Assembly: GCF_000006405.1 (NCBI RefSeq) | Contig: NW_003205746.1 | Span: 131,282-164,153, forward strand | Direction: 5' to 3' | From: Perkinsus marinus ATCC 50983 | Taxonomy: Eukaryota > Perkinsozoa > Perkinsida > Perkinsidae | Length of the DNA: 32,872 bases | Shown: in pieces, positions 1-10,331 of the stretch | Layout: every line of letters starts with the position of its first letter | Position numbering within the stretch: the stretch's first letter is position 1 | The notes under the pieces: model-generated | What the model was told of the DNA's origin: nothing | The model's database searches: none | The model's input: only the letters and a program-made list of their open reading frames with translations | Position numbers and translations under genes: made by a program

Positions 1-537
1 CCAACAATACTCGTTCTCTCCCGCGTTATTATTGAACATGTGTGTTGTTCACTAGCTACGCTTCGATCAATATCGATTCCCGTTGTTGTAGCATTCACAT
101 TACTCACTACTACTCAACTCGTCATGCTTTTCTTCCACACCAGAACAACAGCTCGTCCCTCCGAGAAGGTTCGTCATGAGACTAAGAGCGAAATGAGCGT
201 CGGCCGTAAGATCGATATGTTGCTCGGACAGAACGGCAGGCCTTGCCGCGAGTCCTCACTCGAAGCCGTGTCTCTCGAGCCCTGTTGTATCTGTCTAGAA
301 CAAGGTCCCGATTTCGTCTTGTGTTGTGGTCACTCCTTCCACCGCGAGTGCCTCGAGGAGTGGCTCACTGTAAGGTCTCAACGATTACGAGGCACCTCTT
401 GCCCGCTGTGTCGGAACAAGTTCGAAGTGTCCAATTTGCCCGAGTTTTCTGAGAAGCCCCAAGCATCACCGGAGCTACGCCATTCGACAATGCCTATTAC
501 TATCTCCTCGACACCAAGCATATACTACTATCGTTGA
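1..537 (+). CDS. membrane-anchored RING-H2 finger protein, 5' partial
   Basis: Probable E3 ubiquitin ligase; the reading frame is open to the left edge of the window, so the N-terminus is missing. 178 residues are visible. A hydrophobic segment (about residues 25-46 of the visible part, core PVVVAFTLLTTTQLVMLFF) looks like a single transmembrane span. A RING-H2 domain follows: CCICLEQGPDFVLCCGHSFH supplies the first cysteine pair, Cys3, His4 and His5, then REC gives Cys6 and SCPLC gives Cys7/Cys8. The Cys6-Cys7 spacing is somewhat long. The C-terminal tail is Ser/Thr-rich and without a motif. RING-H2 proteins with one TM are usually ubiquitin ligases of the endomembrane system; substrate cannot be told from sequence. 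No ATG lies in frame before codon 42, and an AG at 54-55 could be an intron acceptor, so the first exon may lie outside the window. Confidence 0.8.
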   Translation, partial: PTILVLSRVIIEHVCCSLATLRSISIPVVVAFTLLTTTQLVMLFFHTRTTARPSEKVRHETKSEMSVGRKIDMLLGQNGRPCRESSLEAVSLEPCCICLEQGPDFVLCCGHSFHRECLEEWLTVRSQRLRGTSCPLCRNKFEVSNLPEFSEKPQASPELRHSTMPITISSTPSIYYYR

Positions 538-1685
538 CTTAGTCTCTTTTCCCTGTATATTTTGTCATTCTAGACGGACCGGCCGTCGTCATTATAACTG
601 TTCTCCTGTAGGACCGCGAATTATCATAGATATCTCCCAGCGAGTCTCGCCCCGCTGCCGTTATCACAATGTATTACAGTGTTTCTAACGAGCGTATAGC
701 GGTTCGTGAACACTAGACTGGTTACTCTTATGCGTTTGACTTCATCATCACTCTGTGGTTTGATTAACAACGGAATGGTTGCTTTCTCACTGACACAATA
801 TTACTTTTCTATCCCCTACTCTTGTCGGTTTCCACGAGAAGTCGGAGTAGTAGGTTGATATTTCCCCGCATTTTCTACAGTTGACCGGAGCATCATTGAG
901 GCATGTACTGCTCAGTCGTCTCCGTTAGTACGGAGTATGTCTCCTAGGGTGGAGATGGGTACCTCTCAGCGGCATGCCTACCGGAAAGATCAAGCGGGAT
1001 GTTGCTTTCCCCGCACTCAGTGCATATATAGTGATAGCTTTGCTTTAACTCGTGTACTCATCAGACACATTGAGTTTACTGCCCGTTCGTACGGGCTCCT
1101 ATTGGCTTCGGGTCGATGGAGCCCTAATGCGACAGTGTTTTTATTCACCCCGATGATTTTGCGTTACCGAAAGTGCCTCAATTTAGCTGTCTTTACGACT
1201 CAGGGTGAAAGGCTATTTACTAGTGGGTGCGCCCGAGTATGATAGATTTCTGTGGGTGGGGCAGTTATGCCACTCGAAGATTTACCTCAGGATAATCAAT
1301 TTATCTCGACGGAACAGCTATTCAACCCAACGACATGCCTCAGTACAAGCGCTTTATCATCAGAACGGGGCAGCTATGCCACTCAGAGATGGTCTAATTA
1401 TGGCATTTAGACCACAAATAATTTCTGCATTTCGTGGAAATCGGAATTACTTTGGAGGGCTAACGAAGGTAGCCCTCATATTGTCGTATAAGTGACTGTA
1501 TTGAGGCACACATTCAAGTGGCATAGCTGCCCCAATATTTGGTGAGTACATTACCCGAATCACTCCAACAACTCAATACGTATTACACTTTGAACGGCAT
1601 TTCACCAAAAAACTGTATGTGGAAGTAACAGAGTCGCAATCCGCGACAACTTCTGTGCTACTGCTATATCGTAAACAATAGAGAC
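538..1685. other. intergenic region, convergent 3' ends of RING gene and PGK
   Basis: No gene is supported here. The open frames at 937-1242 and 1205-1495 have no recognisable domain, no splice-consistent extension and ordinary non-coding composition. It should contain the 3' UTRs of the RING gene (+) and PGK (-). The only structure seen is an inverted repeat element at 1258-1533, listed separately. Confidence 0.6.
1258..1533. repeat. short inverted-repeat element with 17-bp termini
   Basis: GGGGCAGCTATGCCACT at 1367-1383 is repeated as its exact reverse complement at 1517-1533. A third copy with one mismatch, in the forward direction, is at 1258-1274. The 1367-1533 interval (167 bp) has the size and layout of a non-autonomous DNA transposon (MITE). 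No clear target-site duplication was found, and no other copy of this family was seen in the window. Confidence 0.5.
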
Positions 1686-2945
1686 TTAGTTCTTACCGCT
1701 AAGAGCAACAACACCAGGAAGCTCCTTACCCTCGAGCAACTCAAGAGAGGCTCCGCCGCCAGTGCTGACATGAGAGATCTCACAAGCCCTGCCGGCCTGC
1801 TCAACCATAGCGGCAGTATCACCACCTCCAACGATAGAGATTGCACCCTCCTTGGTGGCCTCGCAAACAGCATCCAAAACGGCGAGAGAACCAGTGGCGA
1901 ATTTGGGGAACTCGAACACGCCCTGAGGACCGTTCCAAACGATGGTCTTGGCCTTCTTGACCATTTCAATGCTGCGCTTGGTGGACTCCGGACCGACATC
2001 AAGACCCATCCACTTATCATCGATTCCCTCCTCTTGAGTGCACACCTTAGTGTTAGCATCATTAGAGAAGGCATCAGCACAGAGCCAATCAGTGGGGAGA
2101 AGGATCTCAACACCCTTAGCCTTGGCCTTCTCCATCAACTCAGGGACGATCTTGGCACCTTCAGCGTCGTACAAGGAGCCACCGATTCTGGTACCGTAGA
2201 GGGTCTTGGCGAAAGTGAAGGCCATGCCACCACCAATAATCATAAGATCGACCTTGTCGAGCATGTTGTTGATGAGCTGGATCTTATCAGCGACCTTGGC
2301 ACCACCGAGAATGCTGAGAACGGGACGAGCGGGGTTCTCAAGAGCCTTGCCGAAGTACTCGAGCTCCTTGGCCATCAACAGACCGGCAACACGGACGGGC
2401 AGCTGAACGCCCACCATGGAGGAATGAGCCCGATGGGCAGTTCCGAAGGCGTCGTTCACGAACACGTCACCGAGCTTAGTGAGATCAGCTCTGAAGGCGG
2501 CAACATCCTCAGCAGCAGCCTTGACCTTCTCGCCGTTAGCATTGACACCCTTGCCCTCCTCCTCAATGTGGAATCGGAGGTTCTCGAGAAGAATGATACT
2601 TCCCTGAGCAGGGGCGGCACATGCCTTGATAGCGACATCACCAACACAGTCGGGGACGAAGGTAACCTCGTGCTCCAACAGACCGGCGAGAACAGGGACA
2701 ACAGGGGCGAGAGAGAACTCCTCCTTTCTCTGACCTTGGGGCCTGCCCAAATGACTCATAAGGACGATGCTCTGGGCACCCATTTCCATGACGCGCTTGA
2801 TGGTGGGGATGGTCTTGACAATACGGGTCTTGTCAGCAACACGACCCTCCTTGATGGGGACGTTGAAGTCAACGCGCATGAGGACTCTCTTGCCCTTGAT
2901 CTCCTCCTCAGAGATGTTGTTCAAAGTGAGCTTGGAAGAAAGCAT
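1686..2945 (-). CDS. PGK: phosphoglycerate kinase
   Basis: Complete single-exon gene, 419 residues, the usual length of the family. It transfers phosphate from 1,3-bisphosphoglycerate to ADP in glycolysis (reversible). Substrate-side motifs are intact: RVDFNVP (24-30), SHLGRP (64-69), ENLRF (121-125) and [13 protein letters not shown] (164-176). The nucleotide-side and hinge motifs are also intact: GGAKV with the conserved lysine (214-218), GGGMAFTF (238-245), WNGPQGVFE (337-345) and GGGDT (373-377), then [18 protein letters not shown] near the C-terminus. There is no N-terminal extension that would look like a signal or transit peptide, so a cytosolic enzyme is expected. Codon use is strongly biased to C/G-ending codons, unlike the phosphofructokinase and kinase genes further right, consistent with high expression. 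It lies in tandem with, and downstream of, V-ATPase subunit B on the same strand. Confidence 0.98.
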   Translation of the reverse strand: MLSSKLTLNNISEEEIKGKRVLMRVDFNVPIKEGRVADKTRIVKTIPTIKRVMEMGAQSIVLMSHLGRPQGQRKEEFSLAPVVPVLAGLLEHEVTFVPDCVGDVAIKACAAPAQGSIILLENLRFHIEEEGKGVNANGEKVKAAAEDVAAFRADLTKLGDVFVNDAFGTAHRAHSSMVGVQLPVRVAGLLMAKELEYFGKALENPARPVLSILGGAKVADKIQLINNMLDKVDLMIIGGGMAFTFAKTLYGTRIGGSLYDAEGAKIVPELMEKAKAKGVEILLPTDWLCADAFSNDANTKVCTQEEGIDDKWMGLDVGPESTKRSIEMVKKAKTIVWNGPQGVFEFPKFATGSLAVLDAVCEATKEGAISIVGGGDTAAMVEQAGRACEISHVSTGGGASLELLEGKELPGVVALSGKN

Positions 2946-3760
2946 GATTACAATAACTTGTGAATAAGAAATCAGACTAACTGACTGATGGTGATCTTTA
3001 CCCTTACCCAGCGACTTTCAGCACTTAAGCTTAGCGTTAAGCGAAGCGTAGTTTTGCTACGGGTGAGCTTCAAAGCTGTGCTATTATTCTGCAGTCAATC
3101 TTCGTGCATCACAAGTTGTCATAGGCAATGGCGTTCATACGTGGCAAGAGTTGGCAGGCAAGACACGCGGCAAACTCGGGTACAGGATACCAGGAGAGGC
3201 AAGCAAAGCTTGAGAGAAGGCATTTACGCGACACAAGGATTGTCCCTATCACTTTCACCTTTCGGAAAAGTTCAGCCCATATCCATTGTGACTACGTACG
3301 TATACTATGAATATTCCACACCTTCACATATTCTCTATCACTCGCGAAGAGTGCGCCAACATTGCGCCAAGACCGAAGGTTACATTTCAAACGAGGCAGA
3401 CTAGTCTTTCTAGCACGTGCTGCATTACCAAGATCATAATAACATCAAAAACAACTATAGTCTCCAAATGCCTTTCTACCATCAGAATCTTCCTAGTCTA
3501 GGAACAGATACTAGAATAACCATCCCGTGATTGACTACGAGTTACACCACACATTCCGAATATCAATATTGCAAAGAAACACTCTTTAATGACTTATCAA
3601 CTACGGGCACAAGGACACGATGATCCGCCAGCTGTTGAATGATATAATCATCTACACAATTTTAAACACTTATCACTACACCTTCGCAGTGAGCTCCCTC
3701 TAAAGGAGCCAGTCAGACTACTAATGCAGTGAGTATGAATCGTGACAACACTATGTTATC
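2946..3760. other. intergenic, PGK upstream region and V-ATPase B 3' flank
   Basis: 815 bp with no supported gene. The open frames at 2988-3404 and 3307-3501 (+) are low-similarity readings without motifs. The stretch should hold the PGK promoter and the V-ATPase B 3' UTR. TAAGCTTAG occurs at 3026-3034, and the same 9-mer, in the same orientation, occurs upstream of V-ATPase B at 5650-5658; whether it is regulatory is unknown. Confidence 0.5.
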
Positions 3761-5366
3761 TTATTTAGCCTCCTGAGTAGCCTTCTGAGCCTCACGATCA
3801 CGGGGGTAGTATTTGTCCTTCACCTTCTGTGGCACCTTCTTGAGCATACTCTCAGGGAACAGACGGAGAAGCTCCCATGCAATATCCAACGACTGGAAGA
3901 TATCACGGTTCTCATAGGGGCCTTGGCTCAAGAACTTGGACTCGAACTTATCAAGGAACTCCAAGTACAAGTGATCCTCCTCACTGAGGGCTTCCTCACC
4001 AACGACTGCCTTCATAGCACGAGTATCGACACCAACAGCATAGTTAGCGTAGAGCTGATCGGAAACACTGGGGTGGTCCTCACGAGTCATACCGCGACCA
4101 ATACCAGACTTCATCAAACGTGACAATGAGGGCAAGACGTTAATCGGGGGGTACACCTGCCTGTTATGTAGAGACCGATCCACGAAGACCTGACCCTCCG
4201 TAATGTAACCAGTGAGATCAGGGATAGGATGAGTAATATCATCGTTGGGCATGGTCAGAATGGGGAACTGAGTGATAGAACCGTTACGGCCTTCAACACG
4301 ACCAGCTCGTTCGTAGATAGTGGCGAGATCGGTGTACATGTAACCAGGGTAACCACGACGACCGGGGACCTCCTCACGAGCGGCAGAGACTTCACGAAGA
4401 GCATCAGCGTATGAGGACATATCCGTCAAGATGACAAACACATGCTGTTCGCGCTCGTAGGCGAAGTACTCAGCAGCGGTGAGCACAAACCGGGGAGTAA
4501 CAATACGCTCAATAGTGGGGTCGTTGGCCAAGTTCATGAACAGAACGACGTTTTCCATAGAGCCGTTTTCCTCAAAATCATTACGGAAAAACCTGGCAGT
4601 TTCCATGTTGGCACCCATAGCGCCGAAAATGATAGAGAAATTCTCCTTGGAGTGATCGTGAATGTCCTTACCCTGAACAAGCTGAGCCTGGCGACACACT
4701 TGGGCAGCGATCTCGTTATGGGGAAGACCAGCAGCAGAGAATAGAGGCAACTTCTGACCACGGACGACTGAGTTCATCGTATCCAACGCTGACAGACCGG
4801 TCTGAATCATCTCCTTAGGGTACTGACGAGACTTGGGGTTAATGGGGGAACCATTGATAGGCAAGTACTCCTCAGCCAAGACTTGAGGGCCCTTATCAAT
4901 GGGCTGACCGGAACCGTTGAAAGAACGACCCATGATCTCATCGGACATGGGCATCTTCAGAGTATCTCCAGTGAGCTCGATGTAACAGTTCTTGTTATCA
5001 ACACCACTAGTTCCCTCGAAAACCTGCGGAGAGATTATCAACAACTAAAGACGATTGGGAACGTACTTGAACAACGGCCTTGGAACCGTTGACTTCGAGA
5101 ATCTGGCCTTGCCTTGTGGAACCATCAGCAAGTGTGAGGTTGACGATCTCGTTGTACTGGGGGAACTTGACATTGTCAAGAATGACCAAAGGCCCCTGAG
5201 GAAGAATCCAAGGTTGCACGTCGTAAGATACAGATTAGGCCCGATTGCTTACCTCGACACCAGTAATGGTCTGATATTCAACCCTAGGGTTGATTGTGTA
5301 ATCACGAGTCACTGCAGCGGCGTTAACAGCAGCAGCAGTTCGAGCATCGGTGGCAGCTGAGGACAT
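3761..5366 (-). CDS. VMA2: V-type H+-ATPase subunit B (non-catalytic regulatory subunit)
   Basis: Three exons on the minus strand: 5253-5366, 5067-5195 and 3761-5023, separated by introns of 57 and 43 nt with GT-AG ends. Phase is kept, giving 501 residues, normal for this subunit. It forms the A3B3 hexamer of the V1 sector with subunit A and carries the non-catalytic nucleotide site; the pump acidifies endomembrane compartments. Seen in the sequence: an N-terminal beta-barrel domain ([20 protein letters not shown]), [33 protein letters not shown], and [12 protein letters not shown] (about 176-187) in place of a Walker A, as is normal for [23 protein letters not shown] and [20 protein letters not shown] are further family signatures. 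The start at 5366 gives [12 protein letters not shown]; longer frames starting inside the second intron are read-through. Codon bias resembles PGK, suggesting high expression. Confidence 0.98.
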
Positions 5367-6257
5367 GAGTCTATATCACTGGTAATAGAGCCAACACTAC
5401 GAGAAGAACGCTTGGGACCACTCCAATTGCTATTGATTGTACTAATAGAGATAACACTAAGAGAACAGGGGAAATCACAAGAAACAAGAAAAAAATAAAA
5501 AGAATGTAAAACCACTACAATAGAAAACAATTCTCCCTCAGAAATGACATCTTCAGAGGTTAATGACATTCTCGGTGACTGATAAACGAATGATTTCAGC
5601 TGTGGCACCGAGACCGGGTGACACACAAGCCGACCACTGCAGAAGTGGCTAAGCTTAGGTAGAATATTGAGAATCGGTTAAGCTTAAGCTGTTGAAGATT
5701 ATATAGATGAACTGGGTTGGCTCTAATGTAGAGTAGAGCACATGCCGTGGGAAAGACTATGAGACTATATGTGAAACGGTGGGCAAGTGAGGACGGAAGT
5801 AGTACAACAGAAAATTAAGGAAAACATTACTTCTCAAAAACGAGTCGAATTGTGACACAACTACTTCGATGACACAAGAATTGTTATGATGAATTAACAC
5901 GAGGAGTGATTGAATATATATGAGCATCAAGTCGTTAGAGGGAAAATAATAATCACAAGTGCCACGTTAATTTCCTTACACAAGTGTATTGGTTTTTTCG
6001 TGGGAAAGCAAAATCATACACGTCTAACATGGTGAATTATGAATCACCAGTGGGACACTCATTAACCTCAAGCATTCAAACAGATACCGTAGAGCACCAA
6101 CCAGAACCATGAAATGGGGCATTCGCTAACTCCAGGGTAAGCGGTGCAGTTGAGCAGCAGGTTCCTCGAGGTGTCCAGACCCGTTGAGGAAACTCAAGAT
6201 TTTCAAGATGAGCAAGTGGGCTTCCCCACGTTCCTATGATCAGTTGAAGTTTCTGTC
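5367..6257. other. divergent intergenic region between V-ATPase B and the kinase gene
   Basis: 891 bp between two divergently transcribed genes, so it should hold both promoters. No ORF with recognisable content was found; the 5309-5626 minus frame overlaps the V-ATPase first exon in another frame. A HindIII-like palindrome is repeated: TAAGCTTAG at 5650-5658 and TTAAGCTTAAGC at 5678-5689. The rest is AT-rich with no other structure noticed. Confidence 0.5.
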
Positions 6258-9200
6258 ATGTCGTCATCATCGAGTAAAGTGATCGGCGGCTGTGTGGCAG
6301 TCGCAACGACGGTTGCTTGCGGTATAGCAGCAGCGATGGTTTACTCGAGGAGGAGGAGGGGGACCAAATGTAAAACAGGGAAAATTTACGAAAAAAATCA
6401 GAAGTTGTTTCGCCCAAGTTCAACTCGGAAATTCGCAGAAACGTCAAAGCCTACTACACTATGGTTAGAATTTTCGTTGTGTGAGAGACAATTGGTAATA
6501 ATAGACTTCCCATGTTCAGGTACTTGCGTGATAAAAATCGGCGGATCGGCTTGCACCAAGAAAGATGAGGTAATCGTTCATAGAATGTGCGTGTCCCTAC
6601 CCAAGTATTGGAGGAATATATGTTCGAGCTCCTCAGCTGCTGTGCTCAGGAGTTTATATACGAATCAGCGTAGAAACCAACAGGAATTTCCCAAAATTTT
6701 TTCAGAATTTTTCATATTGTCACCGACCATGTGCATATTTTCCAATACTATCCACGACTGAGTGTTGTAATATAAGTTTTATTTCTTCAACTGAGCGCAG
6801 GAGTTTCGAATGCTATATTATCAAAATTTACACAAAATTTGGGGTAGAAGTGCACAAAAAAGTGAGAAAATTTTCCCAAGATTTCCTCAAAATTTGCTTG
6901 TTATCATCAATACGCATAACTTGTGTGAATATTAAACTTCAATCGCGTCGATGAGCTCCCATTTCCCGCGCCAAATTTACAAGCAAAATTTGAGACTAAA
7001 GGGTTGTCTTCGCGCTCGAAAAGTTAATTCTCGCGAGCGTTCCAGAATTCTCATCTCGAATGTCGTGGGATCGTTTGTCTTCATTTTTTGCATTCTTAAA
7101 TTCATCGTTTCCCCTCATATTTATTTACTCCGTATTTTTGTCATGTTTGGGGAAGCGTATTGTGTACATTGCAACGATGTGTTTTTATTCATGTCAGTTC
7201 GAGACCATTGATGATGGTGTACTGAGTAAGACAGCCGAGCAGTTGGTGGAAGCGATTGAGAGATCCAACGCCAGACCGATGGTAACGGGGAAAGCCTTGC
7301 ATCGCGAGGAAAAATATGATGTTATATTTTGAGAATTCCTTGGGAAATTTCGTCGCCTACACTAGAGGAGTGTGTCAGGCAGTATAAGGAGCGCGTGATT
7401 TTCTCGGGTGAATTCAAAGCTGAAATATTTCACTCCGGCGTAGTAGAGTTTTAGTCTGGAACTTTAACAATGTTGGTACAGTGATGAAGCATTATGTAGT
7501 GCTGAGTAGGCCGAATCCCAGTATAATCGTAGTGAATAGAAGTAGTAGGTTTATGAATGCAACTTATATAACTAGAACCTTATATATACGTGCCTTAGCG
7601 TAGCGCTAAAATGCCACAGCTGTCACTATTTGTAAAGCAGGGACAATCTCCACGTTATACACAAATGTGAATATCAGTAGTAGGAGTGTGAAAATTGACT
7701 CAGGAGCGACTGATAAAATTAGGAAAAATCGAATGACTCACATTTTTTTGTGTTGGACAATTTATCCACTGCGTTAGTTGACGACTGAATAGTGTAGATG
7801 TGATATTCAAGTTGCAGTAAAAACAAGTTTGTCAACTTGTAAGGAGCATATGCGTGAATTCGTTTCAGTTGATTCACGGTGCGGGCAGTTTTGGTCATTT
7901 CCAAGCAAAAGACTATGCAGTGTCGAGGGGGAATAAGGAGTTGTCGGGAAAACCCGAGGGGGGATGTACGATGATGAGGTCTCTGGGACGATTCTCGGCG
8001 GGTGTAATTTTTCCTGCAAAATTATAACTACTGATAGGATTGAGCATTTTTCAGAAGATTCGGAATGTGAGATGTTATTGCTTTCATGTGAGTTCTACGA
8101 AGTCGAGATTTGTTCGAGTAAATTCCGAGTAGAATTCAAATAGAACCGATTTCTGAAAAAGCATTGGAGTTTTTTCCAGTGATATGAAAAACTCATTTCA
8201 CTTTACGAAAAAGCACGAGAGCAGTGAACAACGCGTGAAACACGTGATATGGGGTTACTTGCCCGGTTTGATTTTGTGAAGCGTTTTAAATTCACTTCAT
8301 ATTGCGAATATCGCGTAATTGGTAGTATAGCGCTACTTCGCGTGAAACTCATGAAACTATATTCAATAAAGTTTCACAAGTAAGAAAACAATGAAGTTGA
8401 TTGTTTTCTGTCATTTTCAGCCGCCTATGCGATGTCGAGATTTCTATCGAAGGGATTTGTGGCGACTCGAGCGAGCGTTGGTCGTTTAAACAGTATGGTG
8501 GTAGATGTACTGGTTAATCACGGCTTGAAAGCAGTAGGAGTGGGTGAGAAATAATTTTGTGGCGCGCGACATGGGATGCTGGTGATTTTTCAGGAAGTTG
8601 TGGATACCTCTGGACCAGTGATAAGAAGCTGCCGTGGTTTACTATGTGTGGACAGGTGGGCAGATGATGAAGATTTCGCGCGCCACGAAATTGCGTGAGT
8701 CAGGTTTTGTATGACGGTTTGAGCGGTTTGCTCAACTCTGGGATCATCCCGGTGATGCACGGCGACTGCGTGCTTGACGAAAAACAGGTTTGCACTATTT
8801 TATCGGGCGACACGATTTTCTATTGGATGTGTCGGGCGTTTAAACCCTCGAGAGGAATCTTCTTGACAGATGTAAGATGTATGTTAGATGCGTGTTGATG
8901 GAATTTTGGTATGGCAGGTCGCGGGTATTTATGACAAACCACCTAATGAGGAGGGAGCTAAGTTGATACCGAGAATCTCGGCTAGGGGAGATGCGAAGTC
9001 GAATATCAAAACATGTGAGTATTTCAGCGGGAAGTACGGGTTAATGCAACCTGATCGCGCGTGAATTGCGCGCGCAGTGAGTACTGTCTTGTGCGTCCAC
9101 GTATGGGAGTTGGAGAAGGAATGGTATCAGGAATTGATGGTTTGGTGGTTTTTTGACATGTTTGTTCGAAAGCTATTTTCTTGTAGGCGTACCTGCTCAT

Positions 9201-9418
9201 GATGTCACGGGTGGCATTGAGACAAAGCTGGCTTCTGCAGTGGAAGTTGCTAAAGACTTGGGAATACCAGTTTATATAGTAAGATCGCTTGTTACTATCC
9301 GAGAGGTCGCGGGTTCAATTCCTGGTGAGTGCATTTTCAGGTACAAGCTGGCACTAAGAGCGCCCTTGAAGCGATGGAGGGACGTGAACCGGAGATATGC
9401 ACGGTTGTTGTTCCTTAA
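6258..9418 (+). CDS. IPK: isopentenyl phosphate kinase with N-terminal signal anchor
   Basis: Ten exons: 6258-6369, 6520-6569, 7198-7281, 7869-8001, 8421-8543, 8594-8655, 8704-8871, 8918-9014, 9187-9278, 9341-9418. All introns are GT-AG, phase holds throughout, and the product is 332 residues. Amino-acid-kinase family; IPK converts isopentenyl phosphate plus ATP to IPP. Signatures in order: CVIKIGGSACTKKDE (40-54; nucleotide and glycine loop), LIHGAGSFGH (83-92; the His is the IPK-specific substrate contact), ATRASVGRLNSMVVDVL, VMHGDCVL, TILSGDTIF, FLTDVAGIYDKPP, and DVTGGIETKLASAV near the C-terminus. GAGSFGH and DVTGG separate IPK from glutamate 5-kinase and UMP kinase. Unusual for the family is an N-terminal extension with a hydrophobic span (8-29) followed by RRRR, which reads as a membrane anchor. 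Introns 2 and 4 carry MITEs. Intron positions are inferred. Confidence 0.92.
6603..6750 (+). repeat. family A MITE, copy 1
   Basis: In intron 2 of the isopentenyl phosphate kinase gene. Left end AAGTATTGGAGGAATATATG, right end ATTTTCCAATACTA; the interior matches the family (CTCAGGAG, then CAACAGGAATTTCCCAAAA and CATATTGTCACC). No clear target duplication. Confidence 0.75.
6760..6940 (+). repeat. family A MITE, copy 2
   Basis: Directly behind copy 1 in the same intron. Left end GAGTGTTGTAATATAAG; the interior shares AAAATTTACACAAAATTTGG and TAGAAGTGCACAAAAA with other copies. The right end is degenerate. Confidence 0.65.
8166..8350 (-). repeat. family B MITE, long form, degenerate copy
   Basis: In intron 4 of the isopentenyl phosphate kinase gene. 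It begins GGAGTTTTTTCCAGTGATATG and ends near CGCGTGAAACTC. The central part is the reverse complement of the centre of the 20307-20494 copy (shared blocks around CACGTGATATGG and the GCACGAGAGCAGTGAA stretch). Confidence 0.55.
9279..9340 (+). other. tRNA-like B-box remnant forming intron 9 of IPK
   Basis: This 62-nt intron contains GAGGTCGCGGGTTCAATTCC (9301-9320), which matches the variable-loop/T-arm sequence (B box) of a tRNA, preceded by a weak anticodon-stem-like pairing (CTTG/CGAG). There is no acceptor stem or D arm, so it is not a functional tRNA. It may be a tRNA or tRNA-derived SINE fragment captured by the intron, or coincidence. Confidence 0.35.
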
Positions 9419-9797
9419 ATATAAGTTAGGTTTCTTTGCAGTGCGTGAATGCGAAAAGATATTTTGCGTTGGAACACATCCTGGGATAGATTCATGTGAA
9501 ATATTCACTTAGGAACTCGGTGATTGTCTTATGTCGTTACCCTCGGAGGTGTGTTCAATTGACTTTTCATGATATTCAATCGCAGTAGTGAATTCAACGT
9601 GTAGAACTTGGCCATGGGACGCTGTTGGTGGAGAGAACTATTGGAAACCCTGCCACGAGTTTTGTCACGGGGGTGTCTTTCATAGGTTGAGGAATAAGTA
9701 GCGCTTTTATGAACAGTTATTATCACATGTCCCAACGCATAGTGTAGAGCTCCTTGTAGAGTTTCACGCCACATTCTTTGTACCGTTGTGTCTCGTA
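9419..9797. other. intergenic spacer
   Basis: 379 bp between the isopentenyl phosphate kinase stop and the first ATG of the next hypothetical gene. Nothing recognisable seen; the minus frame at 9529-9774 has no motif. Confidence 0.5.
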
Positions 9798-10331
9798 ATG
9801 ATTTTAACTGTCGATGAACCTGATATTAAAAGTACTGTAGAAATCGTCAAAGACTCTGTTGAGCCCGATCAGCTGGACAAGGCCCTGATCTGTTGTGTAC
9901 CCAAGATGGATGAGAAGCCAATAAGTGTGAATCTATTGGGCGCTATTAAAAGGCGTGCAGTTGAGGATTGTGATCAGCTGAGTTGTGATGAATCCAATAG
10001 CGATCATGAGCCACCGGCTCCTAGGTAGGATGAGTTTCTGTTATCGTGGTATATCGTTTTCATCAGAAACCGTCGTCCACGATCGGAGTCGTCGAATTCA
10101 TCAGGAAGTACCTTTCGTTCAACGAAGCGTTGTTGTCAACGTAGCAATGCCGATTCTATTACTTCTGAGGACTGCGAGATTGATGAGGATCTCCGAACTA
10201 GGCTCCTGTATGAGGGCGATTGTGTTGCCTACACCAGTGGTCAGCATCTTTGTATTGCTAACCGACTTGAACGTGCGAGAGATGAAGTTTTTGATAATGA
10301 TATTCAGTTGACAAGCATATACTATTCATAG
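9798..10331 (+). CDS. hypothetical protein, two exons
   Basis: Exons 9798-10024 and 10067-10331 are joined across a 42-nt intron with GT and TTTTCATCAG ends; the reading frame stays open, giving 163 residues. No domain is recognised. The protein is hydrophilic. An N-terminal acidic region (TVDEPDIKSTVEIVKDSVEP) is followed by KRRAVEDCDQLSCDESNSDH, a basic/serine-rich centre (RNRRPRSESSNSSGSTFRST) and an acidic C-terminal part containing EDCEIDEDLRTRLLYEGD. Support comes from the intron of typical size for this genome and from coding-like composition that continues in phase across it. An upstream exon cannot be excluded, because the frame stays open a few codons above the ATG. Function unknown. 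Confidence 0.55.

Noticed and set aside
1770-2963. 397-codon open frame on the plus strand over PGK
   Set aside because: It is the antisense shadow of PGK, kept open by the strong codon bias of that gene; it has no motif of its own.
2988-3404. 138-codon plus-strand frame upstream of PGK
   Set aside because: No motif and unusual composition; it overlaps the expected PGK promoter.
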